NCBI GenBank assembly: GCA_033557465.1
Contig: CM066037.1
Span: forward strand, 207,141,156 to 207,205,155
DNA from: Ichthyophis bannanicus
Lineage: Eukaryota; Chordata; Amphibia; Gymnophiona; Ichthyophiidae
DNA: 64,000 bases
Direction: 5' to 3'
The notes under the pieces are model-generated. The model worked only from the letters and a program-made list of their open reading frames with translations. It made no database searches and had not been told where the DNA came from. Below, piece by piece: positions 40,009-49,827 of the stretch. The first letter of the stretch is position 1. Each line of letters begins with the position of its first letter. The position numbers and the translations under genes were made by a program.

Positions 40009-42695
40009 TCTTGTACTAACTGGAATAGTCCTGTAACTAAAATAGATTTGAGTTATTTGGAGTGCCTCTGTGCTGGTTTTCATGAGACTATTATATTAGC
40101 ATTATCCGTATAATTCTTTGCAAGAATACAATATAAATTATGTGAAGGGACTTTAGCTGAGTGCAGCTAAGGGGCACAGTTATCGTTTTCTTTTATCCCT
40201 CAAATGTATCAAAATCTAAGGGGCCTATATTCTAATGGATTTTTTTGTTGTGTCTATGGGGAAAGGCTTGGTACACAGGCCCAAATCAGAACAGTTTAGC
40301 CTTAAATAAAACAAATAAAAACTAAACAGAGAAACATGAATAAGACTAGTTACCTAGTAACATAGTATATGACAGCAAAAAAACAATCAACTGACCTATC
40401 TAGTCTGCCCAGTTATTCCTATCCACATTGCTAAGAATATAACCAGTTTGCCAGCCACAAAATAGGATATCACTCCTTATCTAAAACAATATTTTTCATT
40501 TTCCTCCATTGTACTCCACCCTCTTGGAAGCCTGATCATGCAAGATCCACATTTTAGTTCACACTCAGCACCTCCTTTCCTCCCATGTCCAACTACAAAT
40601 TAAATTGACCACCAATATCAGTGTGGCTATTATTCAAACATCTAGCCTTCTAGGTCAGTTAAGTGAAAAAAGAGGTGAGAAAAGCTGATATTGCACTTTA
40701 TCAATAATCTGCAATGAAACATGCATGCATGGCAGTTAATGATCTCTGTAAAAAGGTTAAGGCACCAAACTTAACCATGTTCGGATGGTTACAAACCTGT
40801 ATTTCAACCAAATTGCTTGCAATTAAACTCAATATTCTATTTTGTTTATAAATAAGCAATGGGATGGAATGCAGAGTTCTGGAGGATTCTGACAACTCCC
40901 GATGGAATCACTTATGTGCAGCATGTGAAAAATATGATTAACCAGTAAGCCGAGCAGATAGGGCCTGTGAATTATGATAGAACAGGCTCACATGGGACTA
41001 TTTATACAAAGTGATTTAATCTCGGGAGACTTACTTTAAGGCACAACAGCATTATTATTCACAAACCCCTCTTACATCTAGTATCATTGGATGAAGCTGA
41101 ATGATATTTGAAATATGAAGAGACGTGCATAGCCCATGAAGACTTTTAACACTGTTAGATTTCCCTGAGCTCACTGGAAGAGTGCTTAAATTCAGCAGCA
41201 GTAGCAGGGGAGGATAACAGATAAGCAGTGCTAGCAGGCAGAGCAGCCATTAGCACAGCCTATGTAGGTTTGATATTGAAAGTAACCCTTGTCAACAAAT
41301 GGGCAGTGTTATCATCTTACGCGCACAGGGTCTTTGGTGAAGACGCTAGTGGATGTACATAAGGCCTCCATGAGTTTTGGGGTCAAGAGTATACCTTGCT
41401 GTTTAGACAGTGGGATTCCGCTTCTGTCCTGCCCCCTTTCCTGATTAGGGCAGACCTGATCAAGATCCTGGGGGTTTGGTTCAGGGGAGTGTAGCAGGGT
41501 TAGCCTGCCTCAATATCCAGGGAGGTGGAAAATCCTGCAGCACCCAGCCCTAAGATGCCCAATTAGGGCCATCTGTATAGGCTCAATTAGGGCCATCTGT
41601 ATAGGGAGGAGGAGGAAGAACCTAGGGTAAGCCAGAGGAAAAGGAGCTTTGCTGGATCCAATCCCAGTTTTAGAAATCTCCTTGCACTAAGGAAAGGAGA
41701 TCTGGATCAAAGAGTTGGAGCCACGGACTGGGTGGTTTCCTAGAAACCTGTGGAAGAGGGTGGGGCTGATATTCCTCTCTGGCAAGATGAGGAGTATGAA
41801 AGGCCGATCCCAAGGCATCAAGAGACTCCTCCTGCCTGGAGTCAGCCCCCACGTGAGCTTTCCACAGTACCTAAGATACCTGATCCCATGGACCTGGGAG
41901 AAGCAAAACCTTGCGATTGCATCTTTGAGGACATGGAATATCAGGAAGCTGGACCTTCAAGCATGTGAATTTCCTTGCTTGTCTCATTGTGGATGTGGAC
42001 TGGGCCTGGGAATGCCTAGGGGAGGTGTGGATGGAAGGCTTCCCTAACCCTACTCCAGGCCATTGAAGGAGTGAGGGTTTGCTCAGGTTTAAAAGAGTGG
42101 AATGAACTGAATTGATGATGAACTGCCTTTAATGTTATGTACTGTTATTGATGAAAATATATCCGTGAGAAGCCCTCTTGGTGAGAATGAGCTTAAGAGG
42201 GTCTTGCAGCCAGCCCCATGTGATACCCAGGAGGGAGTAGCCAGTTGATTCTGGGTAAGGAACTGTGAGGCAAATCCAGACAGGCTCACTTTGCAGCTTT
42301 ACTTGTTTTCACAGAGACTGCACATACAGCAAAAGAGTTATGCTTGTTTCTTCTTATTGACTGTTTTACTTTATTATTGAGGATTGTTGGAGAGGCGTGG
42401 AGCTGGGCTGTGCTCAGTTCCCTTAAAGACTGTGCTAAGCCAGCCACAAGGGACAAATAGACTGGTAGCTTGCAGCAGTATGGACTCTTCTTTCAAGCCA
42501 GCAATCAGAGCTTCAAGGCAGGTGCTGAGCACTAGGACACCATCCCCACCACATAGCACACATCAGACCCTAGTGTGTGACAGGAGATATAGCAGCATGT
42601 GAAATGCTGGTAGGATTTACTTGAGAAAGTGAGCCAGAAGCTGGATTGTGGAAAATGAGGAGGCTGACCATTGAGGAAAAGGTCTTGATGCTCAA
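40009..42695. other. Mostly unassigned, no gene
   Basis: At 40350-40450 a minus-strand CR1-2-type 3' end is visible (AACATAGTATATGACAGCAA, then CCTATCTAGTCTGCCCA). It is similar to 44117-44185. The rest shows no coding domain, tandem array or inverted repeat that I can support. 41480-42620 reads like an old transposon or LTR remnant because of mixed GC and short frames, but nothing is diagnostic. Confidence 0.45.
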
Positions 42696-42703
42696 GAACT
42701 AAA

Positions 42704-42944
42704 GCTGTTAGTGTAGCTGGGTTTAAAAAAGGTTTGGACAAGTTCCTGGAGGAAAGGTCCATAAACCATTATTAAAAGGGACCCGGGATATCACTTTTTG
42801 ATCCAATACAAGTATTGTGAAACCTGTGTCTTTTGGGAAAACTGCTAGGTACTTATTACCTAGATTGGCTCCTGTTGGAAACAGGATACTGGGCTTGATG
42901 GACCTTAGCCTGACCCAGTATGGCATATATTATGTTCTTATGTT
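42704..42944 (+). mobile_element. CR1 3' end, short copy
   Basis: From AAAGCTGTTAGTGTAGCTGG through GTTTGGACAAGTTCCTGGAG, LEERSINHY and the CTGACCCAGTATGGCATATA end to TTCTTATG. It starts exactly at the CR1 base where CR1-gamma piece 8 breaks off (24584), sharing AAAGCTGT. This could be its displaced 3' end or a separate short insertion. Confidence 0.85.
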
Positions 42945-43065
42945 TCCTCCATGCTGCAATATGTGACACTGGCGTGGGATCAAAACTACATCATTGGCTC
43001 TTATAGATGATCTTTCTATTTAAATTCTTCTGGAATTTTGTTCTGTTTATTAATATTATAGTGCC

Positions 43066-43705
43066 TCTGTATTGCTCCTTGTTGCGACCGCACCTTGAAT
43101 ACTATGTGCAGTTCTGATCCCCATATCTAAAAAAGGATACAAAGGAATTCGAAAAGGTCAGAAAAGAGTGACCAAAATGATAAAGGGGATGGAAGGATAT
43201 CCCTATGAAGCAAGGCTTAGAAGATTAGGACTCTTCATCATGGAAACAGATGGCTGAGGGGAGGTATGATAATGGGGTATAAAATAATGAGAGGAGTGGA
43301 ACAGGTAAACATAGATTGGTTGTTTACTCCTTCAAAAAGTAGAAAGACTAGGGGACATGAAATGAAGTTAAAATATCGAGTATTTAAGACTAATCTGAGA
43401 ACATATTTTTTCACTCAACGCATAATCAAACTCTGGAATTTGTTGCCGGAGGATGTAGTAAAAACTGTTAGTATAGCTGAGTTTAAATGAGGTTTGGAGA
43501 CATTCCTGGAGGAAAAGTCGAACAAACATTATTAAAGTGGTCTGGGGAAATCCACTGCTTACTCCTGGGATAAATATCATGGTATCTGTTTACCTTTTGG
43601 GGACTTGACAGGTACTTGTGACCTGGATTGGCCACTGTTGGAAACAGGATACTGAGCTTGATGGGCTCCTGGTCTGACCCAATATGGCATATCTTATATC
43701 TTATT
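43066..43705 (+). mobile_element. CR1 3' part, truncated copy
   Basis: It starts at the LYCSLLRPHLEYYVQF region and keeps KRVTKMIKGMEGYPYEARLRRL, the VNIDWLFTPSKSRKTRGH block (43266-43490) and IIKLWNLLPEDVVKTVS. The UTR ends CTGACCCAATATGGCATATC TTAT near 43703. Only small frameshifts are present. Confidence 0.87.
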
Positions 43706-44110
43706 CTTGTTCATGCAATTTAATTATAGGTAATGGAGGAGGTTGATAATCAAAAGATTTATCTGGGTAACTTTTGCAGTTACATGGACAAATCTTAGCA
43801 TTTTAAAACTTCTCCTTGACCCCACTAACCAATTAAATTTTGCCTAGTGAACTAGGCCAGAAAAAATGTAGCCTGTTACAAAAAGGCAGAATTTGAATAA
43901 TTCCAGGAACATGCTATAGTTCGGCACTGTCTGGCAAAACTTATCCAAATAAGTCTGGTCACAGAAATAGCAGGCCTAAAGTTACCCAGATAGCTTTAAC
44001 CTCTTAACTTTAGTGCTTGCCAGCTTTTGTGGAAATGTGTTTTACTGCTGGCTACATCAATGCATATTTTAGGTATTGTTGATGATGTCCAATCGGTGGT
44101 GCCTTTAGGC
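43706..44110. other. No gene recognised
   Basis: The spacer between CR1 tails is AT-rich. I see no repeat or reading frame worth reporting. Confidence 0.5.
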
Positions 44111-45790
44111 ACAAACCTAGAAACATAGAAACATTATGGCAGAAAAAGACCACATGGCCTATCTAGTCTGCCCTTCCATATCGACTACTACAATAGTTCC
44201 CTCTTTTCCCTTAGAGATCCTCTGTGTTTGTCCCATGCTTTTTTGAATTCAGATACTGTCCTCATCTCTACCACCTCTACTGGGAGACTATTCCACGCAT
44301 CTATCACTTTTTCGCATATTACTTCTGAGTTTATCCCCTTTCATCCATATCCTATGTGACCCCTCATAGTAGAGCTTGCTTTCAAACAAAAGAGTCTCTC
44401 CTCCTGTGCATTTATGTCATAGCGATATTTAAACATCTCTATCATATCTCCTCTATCCCGCCTTTCCTTTAAGGTATAAATATTAAGATCCTTAGGTCTG
44501 TCCTCATATGCTTTATAATGAAGACCACTAACCATTTTAGTAGCCACTCTCTGCATGGACTCCAAACTGTTTATATCCTTTTGAAGGTGTGGTCTCCAGA
44601 ACTGCACACAATACTCCAAATGAGGTCGCACCAAAGACCTATACAGAGGCACTGTCATCTCCTTTTTTCTGCTGGCCATTCCTCTCCCTATGCACCAAAG
44701 CATCCTTCTATCTTTTACCGTCACCTTTTCTACCAGTTTAGCTACTTTAACATCGTCAGACTCAATCACACCCAGGTCTCGATCTTCTTTTGTGGACAGA
44801 AGTACTTCCCCCCCCCCCCCCCCCACACACTGTACCTCTCCTTTGGATTTTTGCAGCCCAAATGCATGACCCTGCATTTTTTAGAATTAAATCTCAACTG
44901 CCAAATTCTAGACCATTCTTCAAGCTTAGCTAGATCCCTCCTCATGTTATCTACTACTTCCTGGGTGTCTACTCTATTGCAGATTTGGTATCATCCGCAA
45001 AGAGGCAAATCTTATCCGACAGCCCTTCCGCAATATCACTAACAAAGATCTTAAAAAGAATCGGACCGAGGACAAATCCCTGCGGCACAGCACTGATAAC
45101 CTCGTTTTCCTCAGAGTGAGTTCAATTTACCTGTACTCTTTGTCGCCTCCCCCTCAACCAATTTCTAACCCAATTAGTAACTTTAGGGTCTATCCCTAGG
45201 GTGCTCTATTTGTTGAAAGTCACTTGTGCGGAACGGTGTCAAAGGCTTTACTGAAATCCAAGTACACCACATCTAGGGCTTTCCCTCGGTCTAACTCCCT
45301 GGTCACCCAGTCAAAGAAATCAATCAGATTTGTCTGACAAGACCTGCCTCTGGTGAATCCATGCTGCCTCTGATCCTGCAATCCATTGAACTCCAGAAAC
45401 CTCACTATTTTCTCTTTGAGCAGTGTTTCCAATAATTTACTCACCACAGAGGTTAGACTAACTGGCCTGTAGTTTTCAACCACATCCTTACTCCCACTTT
45501 TGTGTAAAGGGACCACATGTGCCTCTCTCCAGTCCTCTGGCACCACTCCCGACTCCAAAGAGGCATTGAAAAGGTCAGTCAGTGGAGCTGCTAGAACATC
45601 CCCAAGTTCCTTCAGTATTCTTGGATATATCTCATCCGGTCCGATCACTTTGTTTACTTTAAGTTTAGCTAGTTCCTCCCGAACACAGTCTTCTGAAAAT
45701 CGTTTGAGATGCTGCTCACTTCTGTTCCTAGGTGTGGGCATTTGAGGTCCTGCTCCTGGCCCTTCATCTGTGAACACAGAACAGAAAATA
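44111..45790 (-). mobile_element. CR1-2: second CR1-clade LINE family, RT to 3' end
   Basis: The 3' end at 44116-44185 is a different CR1-like terminus (minus strand GGGCAGACTAGATAGGCCAT and ending ATGTTTCTATGTTTCTAGG). The RT frames are minus-strand. The 5' end is truncated at about 45790. Pieces of the same family lie at 40350-40450 (minus), 56080-56520 (plus) and 63799-64000 (plus). The copy is a pseudogene but less decayed than CR1-alpha. Confidence 0.83.
44341..45790 (-). pseudogene. CR1-2 ORF2: reverse transcriptase remains
   Basis: Frame 45921-45220 gives KVIGPDEIYPRILKEL, VVPEDWREAHVVPLHKSG, NYRPVSLTSVVSKLLE, RQHGFTRGRSCQTNL and VVYLDFSKAFDTVPH, the RT fingers and first catalytic Asp. 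A frameshift follows. 45160-44990 holds the GLPQGSVLGPIL-like and ADD remains in other frames (the FADD block near 44985-45000). Frame 44877-44341 gives HLEYCVQFWRPHLQKDINSL and ESMQRVATKMVSGL, the C-terminal region. A poly-C run at 44809-44824 interrupts the part coding for HAFGLQKSKGEVQCV. It is a distinct family from CR1-alpha to epsilon by sequence. Confidence 0.82.
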
Positions 45791-45905
45791 GAAATTACAC
45801 TTACCTGGTAATTGTTGTTCCTTATGGAACTCCAGTTCAGTTCTCCACCTCTGGGTTGTGTACCTCCTCCTGCAGCTTGGAGACTGGGCATGTCAAATGG
45901 GAAGG
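45791..45905. repeat. DIRS-like terminal repeat fragment, tentative
   Basis: ATTACACTTACCTGGTAATTG, then TTGTTCCTTATGGAAC, has the same pattern as the DIRS end at 32536-32580 (AGTTACTTACCTGTAACAGG, then CTCTGGGAAC). It would be a lone end of another DIRS subfamily. No coding part adjoins. Confidence 0.4.
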
Positions 45906-45929
45906 GAGTGATTTTGCTCACTTTCAGGT

Positions 45930-46385
45930 TTAACTGATTATCTTAATAAGCAAGTTATTAGGCCTTAGGATAGATTAATGAAGTCCTTGCAGTTCATCTT
46001 GAGGTGAAAACTAAAAGTCCCTTATACTTATTAGATATAATTGTACTGGTTCAGGTATCTCTATTCCCCTAACAACTTTAAACAATTGTACAACTTTAAA
46101 TAGATAAAAGAAATATTTACATTTTTTGATGCAGATAGCAGTCCAACAGAGAGATGGGAGCTATCTAGTTTTTTGCACATGTTTGATTTCTTCCCAGTTG
46201 GTGAGAGGTTTTATGTGTGGAAAGAAATCTTTGTTCTCAGGGAACAAGTCCGATCTCTGGGGGCTAGAGTAGCAGACTTGGAGCAGCAGACGCAGAGAGG
46301 TATAATATAGACAAGACCTACAGGGAGACAGTAGAGGAGTCCCAAGCACAGCAACAGAAACACCCCTCCTGTAGCATCAGCAAGC
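45930..46385 (+). mobile_element. CR1 5' UTR and ORF1 start, fragment
   Basis: ATGCAGATAGCAGTCCAACA at 46130 matches the ORF1 start at 4704 (ATGCAGACAGCAGTCCAGAA). It continues to VADLEQQTQRG (compare 4860-4900). This is a 5' part of the main CR1 family without its remainder. The Cys-rich block is partly deleted. It is cut at 46385 by a Penelope-type sequence. Confidence 0.78.
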
Positions 46386-46389
46386 ATAA

Positions 46390-46910
46390 AAAAAGAGCAT
46401 GACACAATAGCCGTGGAAGAACAATTTTATTCAGCAACGTGAGGTCAACCCAACACGTGTTTCGGCGAGGGGCCTTCTTCAGGGATATCAGACCTCTATG
46501 AATAAATAATAGTAATTAACCAACAAAATCATAAAAACATACAAACAATCCATACATTTAATAAATAACCAACTAAAACTATCAGATTAAAAGATAAAAC
46601 GATAAAAGAGAGGAAGTAACCAAACGTACCCATCACATAAAGAAATATATATAAAAAGGCATATATATATAAAAAAGGTTGCTGGACACATTTAAAAGCA
46701 ATATTACTTGTTGAGAATGGGAAGATGTGTTCTTGAGAAGAAACTTAAAATATACATGCAGAGCTGTGAGTATCGCAAAAGACCCTCATCAATATCTAAG
46801 TGATGATACATACTAAATGTTAATTCATCAAGATATAAATGTGGATCACATCGTAAAGTATAGTGACCAATGAACAGCAGCCAAAACTAAAATGATTCTA
46901 TGGCAGACAA
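46390..46910 (-). mobile_element. Penelope-like element terminal region with hammerhead-like motif
   Basis: On the minus strand 46437-46490 reads CTGAAGA, then a GGC/GCC stem, then CCGAAACACGTGTTGG. This fits the hammerhead core CUGANGA, stem II, GAAA. PLEs are known to carry such motifs at their ends. The rest (46500-46910) is AT-rich with no frame. Folding and cleavage are untested. Confidence 0.6.
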
Positions 46911-47140
46911 GAACTGAAGATTACTCACCAGTGCCGCTTTTGGAAATACTGCCGCTGCCTGCCTCCTCCCCCCAAACGGAATCAGCAGCAGCTTGGGGGG
47001 GGGGGGGGGTGGCATGGCTGCCCATGTGTGCCGCTGCCACTGCCACTGCCACCACCACCCATCTGTGCTGCTGCCGCCCACCAGGACCAGCTGCATTAGG
47101 TGGCCACCCAGTTTGTCTAGTGGATAATCCGGCCCTGCCA
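46911..47140. mobile_element. GC-rich insert with hAT-like right end, tentative
   Basis: It contains CCGCTGCC/CACTGCCACTGCC repeats and a run of G (46997-47011). Its right end, read in reverse, is GGCAGGGCCGGATTATCCAC, resembling vertebrate hAT termini. The left end is not clear and no duplication could be read. Confidence 0.4.
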
Positions 47141-47774
47141 GTTACAGTCAAACAGATGCTGGTAAAAGTGAAGAGAGAGGCTATCCAGCTAGTGCATTGT
47201 GGAAGGCTTATAAGAGGGCTGATTATAACAATCGTGAGTGGCTGATAGAACTAGAGCGATCTCTTTAAATGAGGATGATTGGAATGAAGTGACTTGTGTT
47301 CTTCAATATTCTTCTCTAGCTTCACGTAGTCCTTCAGGTATTAGGAATAGATGGTCTACTTTTAATGCTCATCCAATTCTATCTTCACTGAAGCCCCATA
47401 TTGCCTATCGCAGAAAATGTAACTTATGTGATTTTTTTATGTCTTGCTGTAGCTCCCTCCGTGGTGGATGAAAATTCTAAAGGTCATTTTAAATGTGGTA
47501 GCTGTAAGTTCTGCTATGTTATTGATGAAAGAGCAGAGTTCTCTGTAAATGGACAAACCTTTCAGTTACATACAGCGACTTCTTGCATTTCTACATTGTT
47601 GTTTATTTGATTCATTGTCCTTGTTCTAAAATGTATTTTGGGAAAATTACTAGGCAATTACATGTGCGTCTTTCTGAGCACAAATATAGTTTGAGCACAA
47701 ATATAATTCTAGAGAAGCCCCTTTAGTTGACCATTTTTAACATTTTCATCATATTTTTGATGATATACATTGTA

Positions 47775-48630
47775 GGGGTTATTCCGAGGCACGAATAGCG
47801 GGGATGGACGTCCCAACAGGATATCCATCCCTGCTATTCATGGTGGCTGCTGCCCCCCGACTATCTTCCCCACCAGTTTTATTTATTTATTTATTTATTT
47901 AACATCTCTTATATACCGCACTATTGTCATCAGCGCGGTTTACATGGAACAAATATATACATACAGAGAACTGTAATGCATTTTACAAATAACAGGGGTT
48001 TTTGAACTTGGGATTAAAGGTAAACTATATAGACTAAGTAACTATTTAGTTGTGTGAGGATGTTAGTTGGGGGCGGGGAAGAGGTGGCCCGGGGGTAGAG
48101 AGTGAGTGGGCAGTGGGCAGTCATTGGCCCTAGCCATACAGGTCTGATTCTGATGTCGGCCCTGTACGTCCAGGGCTGCCGAAATGTCTGGGGAAGTTAT
48201 TCTAGCCCTGGGGTGGAATAACTTTCCTGGATGTGTCTTTTTGGCAGCTCCAGGGCGCGGGAGGGACTGGGGAGCAAAAGTTAATTCCCCGTAGCCTGAC
48301 CCTGAGGCCGGATTGGGGGTCAGGCTGCAGGAAATTAACTTTTTGTGTGGCGGCCCGCATCGTGGCATTTAAATGGAGCCGCGGCGCCATGGCAACATGA
48401 TGCCATGGCGCTGCGGCTTCATTTAAATGCCCTAACTGGGTTAGTCGGGCTTTGCTGTACGTAGAGGCCGGGACTGAATCGCAGTCCTGGCCTGCATGAA
48501 CAGTGCTGTTCACGATTCTGATCCTGCGGGGCTAGATGTGCCCCGTGGGATCAGAATTGCGATCTCCTTTCTACGTCCGGCTCAGCCCAGATGTACAAAG
48601 GAGATCTACATCTGGGACAGAAATGGGCCC
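47775..48630 (+). mobile_element. Palindromic MITE P4
   Basis: It is inserted in the PLE endonuclease gene with TGTA on both sides (47771-47774 and 48631-48634). The PLE protein reads on across it. The left end is GGGGTTATTCCGAG; the right end inverted is GGGCCCATTTCTGTC. The hairpin at 48364-48432 has arms GGCATTTAAATGGAGCCGCG and a CCATGG-rich loop. An L2 tail lies inside it (47876-48065). Confidence 0.75.
47876..48065 (-). mobile_element. L2-A-type 3' tail inside MITE P4
   Basis: The minus-strand tail has TTTATTTATTTATTTATTTA (47880-47900) and a hairpin of ACCGCACT with AGCGCGGT (47915-47922 and 47932-47939). A short 3' UTR extends to about 48065. It is a 3'-only copy. Confidence 0.8.
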
Positions 48631-48778
48631 TGTATGGTTATTGATTCTATACCTATGTCTTTGAGAGGAGGGGACTGTGGAAGGATATTGCTGCAAAAGG
48701 AACAGAAATGAATCTTTCTTCTTAATTCTACAGAACCCCATGGCTTGAATAATAAAATCGAATGGGGTGTTTACTTTT

Positions 48779-48838
48779 GATTGGCTTGTGTTTGCTCCTC
48801 CTTTGCATGATTGGCTTGTGTTTGCTCCTCCTTTGCAT
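48779..48838 (+). repeat. Two-copy 31-bp tandem duplication
   Basis: GATTGGCTTGTGTTTGCTCC TCCTTTGCAT occurs twice in direct succession in the presumed PLE 3' flank. A short (GAAAT)n tract follows at 48929-48957. Confidence 0.9.
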
Positions 48839-49082
48839 CTCCTTGATTGGATCTTACTATTTATTTGAATCGGTTAGTGCTGATGTCACATGCCACCGCT
48901 CAAACTTCTTCTTGTAGGAGTCTGCCCCTGAAATGAAATGAAATGAAATGGTGAAATGAAGATCTTTGTTGGACTACTCTGACTTCATGGGATGCTGATC
49001 ATCTGCGGAAGATAAGTTATGTGAATGCATTACAGTTGTGTAGTCATTTCAGCTTTTGAGTGTCTCTATTCTCGTTCTAGGC

Positions 49083-49281
49083 CAGGAGTGGCCAACTCCG
49101 GTTCTGGTGCACTACACCACAATCCAGCCTAGTTTTCATGATGTCCCTAATGAATATTCATGAAAATATTTGCATACAATGGGAGGCAGTGGATGCAAAT
49201 ATATCTCATGAATATGCATTAGAGACATCATGAAAACCAGGTTGGATTGTGGTGCATAAGGATCAGAGTTGGCCACCCCTG
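49083..49281. mobile_element. hAT-type MITE, 199 bp
   Basis: The ends are CAGGAGTGGCCAACTC and, inverted, CAGGGGTGGCCAACTC. An 8-bp duplication TTCTAGGC flanks it (49075-49082 and 49282-49289). Almost the whole element is one imperfect palindrome centred near 49180, with ATGATGTCCCTAATGAATAT inverted at 49205-49230. The TIR is the Charlie-like hAT type. Confidence 0.92.
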
Positions 49282-49289
49282 TTCTAGGC

Positions 49290-49827
49290 ATTGCTGTCTT
49301 TGGGTGGTCATCTGCTGGCTGCAGGGAGTTAAGACAATTTTGTTGCCACACTATAAGAAAATTATATTAACTTAATAATATTCTCTGAAAAACTTTAAAT
49401 AAATTTTTGATAACAAGCTAAGCTTAGCTTTTTATTATTCATTGATAATAAATGTTTAATACTGGGAGGAGCTTTTCTGACCACTGATGTTTTTGCAAAG
49501 CAATTCCCCTTGGGTGGGTAACTGCTGAGTGGAGGGACAATAGCTCTGAACATTGAGGTCTTTTCTCCTCCTTTGAATATGTGTTTTGTATATGTGCTGT
49601 GTATGGATGTGTCTATTTTTGGTAATAGCTTTTGATGCCGGTAAGATGTTTGGCGATCTGCTCCCCCATTGACTACTGAAGATATTTGAATGTAAAAGTT
49701 TGTATAGGAGGAGTTAATTAGATGAACTATTTAATATAAACTATAGTATAAGTTTAGAGGTAAGGTGAGATCCAGAAGTTTTTGTTTTTTTGGTTAATAC
49801 TACCTCTGGTGAATTTTTTTTATATAC
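49290..49827. other. No gene recognised
   Basis: AT-rich sequence that may be the rest of the PLE 3' region. No frame or repeat can be supported. Confidence 0.4.

Larger units (their letters stand above)
47141..48790 (+). pseudogene. Penelope-like element: RT C-terminus and GIY-YIG endonuclease, interrupted
   Basis: 47165-47260 reads GYPASALWKAYKRADYNNRE. 47280-47450 reads VLQYSSLASRSPSGIRNRW and ILSSLKPHIAYRRKCNL, the PLE RT end. The linker GHFKCGSCKFC (Cys pair) and the endonuclease follow, with HCPCSKMYFGKITRQLHVRL and SEHKYS (about 47610-47695), the PLE GIY-YIG region. MITE P4 (47775-48630) splits the gene. The C-terminus resumes at 48631 with LRGGDCGRILLQKEQKW and EPHGLNNKIEWGVYF. Two or more frameshifts break it. 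PLEs use this nuclease for target cutting. Confidence 0.82.

Noticed and set aside
41670..42047. Possible host exon (frames of 60-110 codons)
   Set aside because: No conserved motif, no consistent splice sites and no neighbouring exon could be found.
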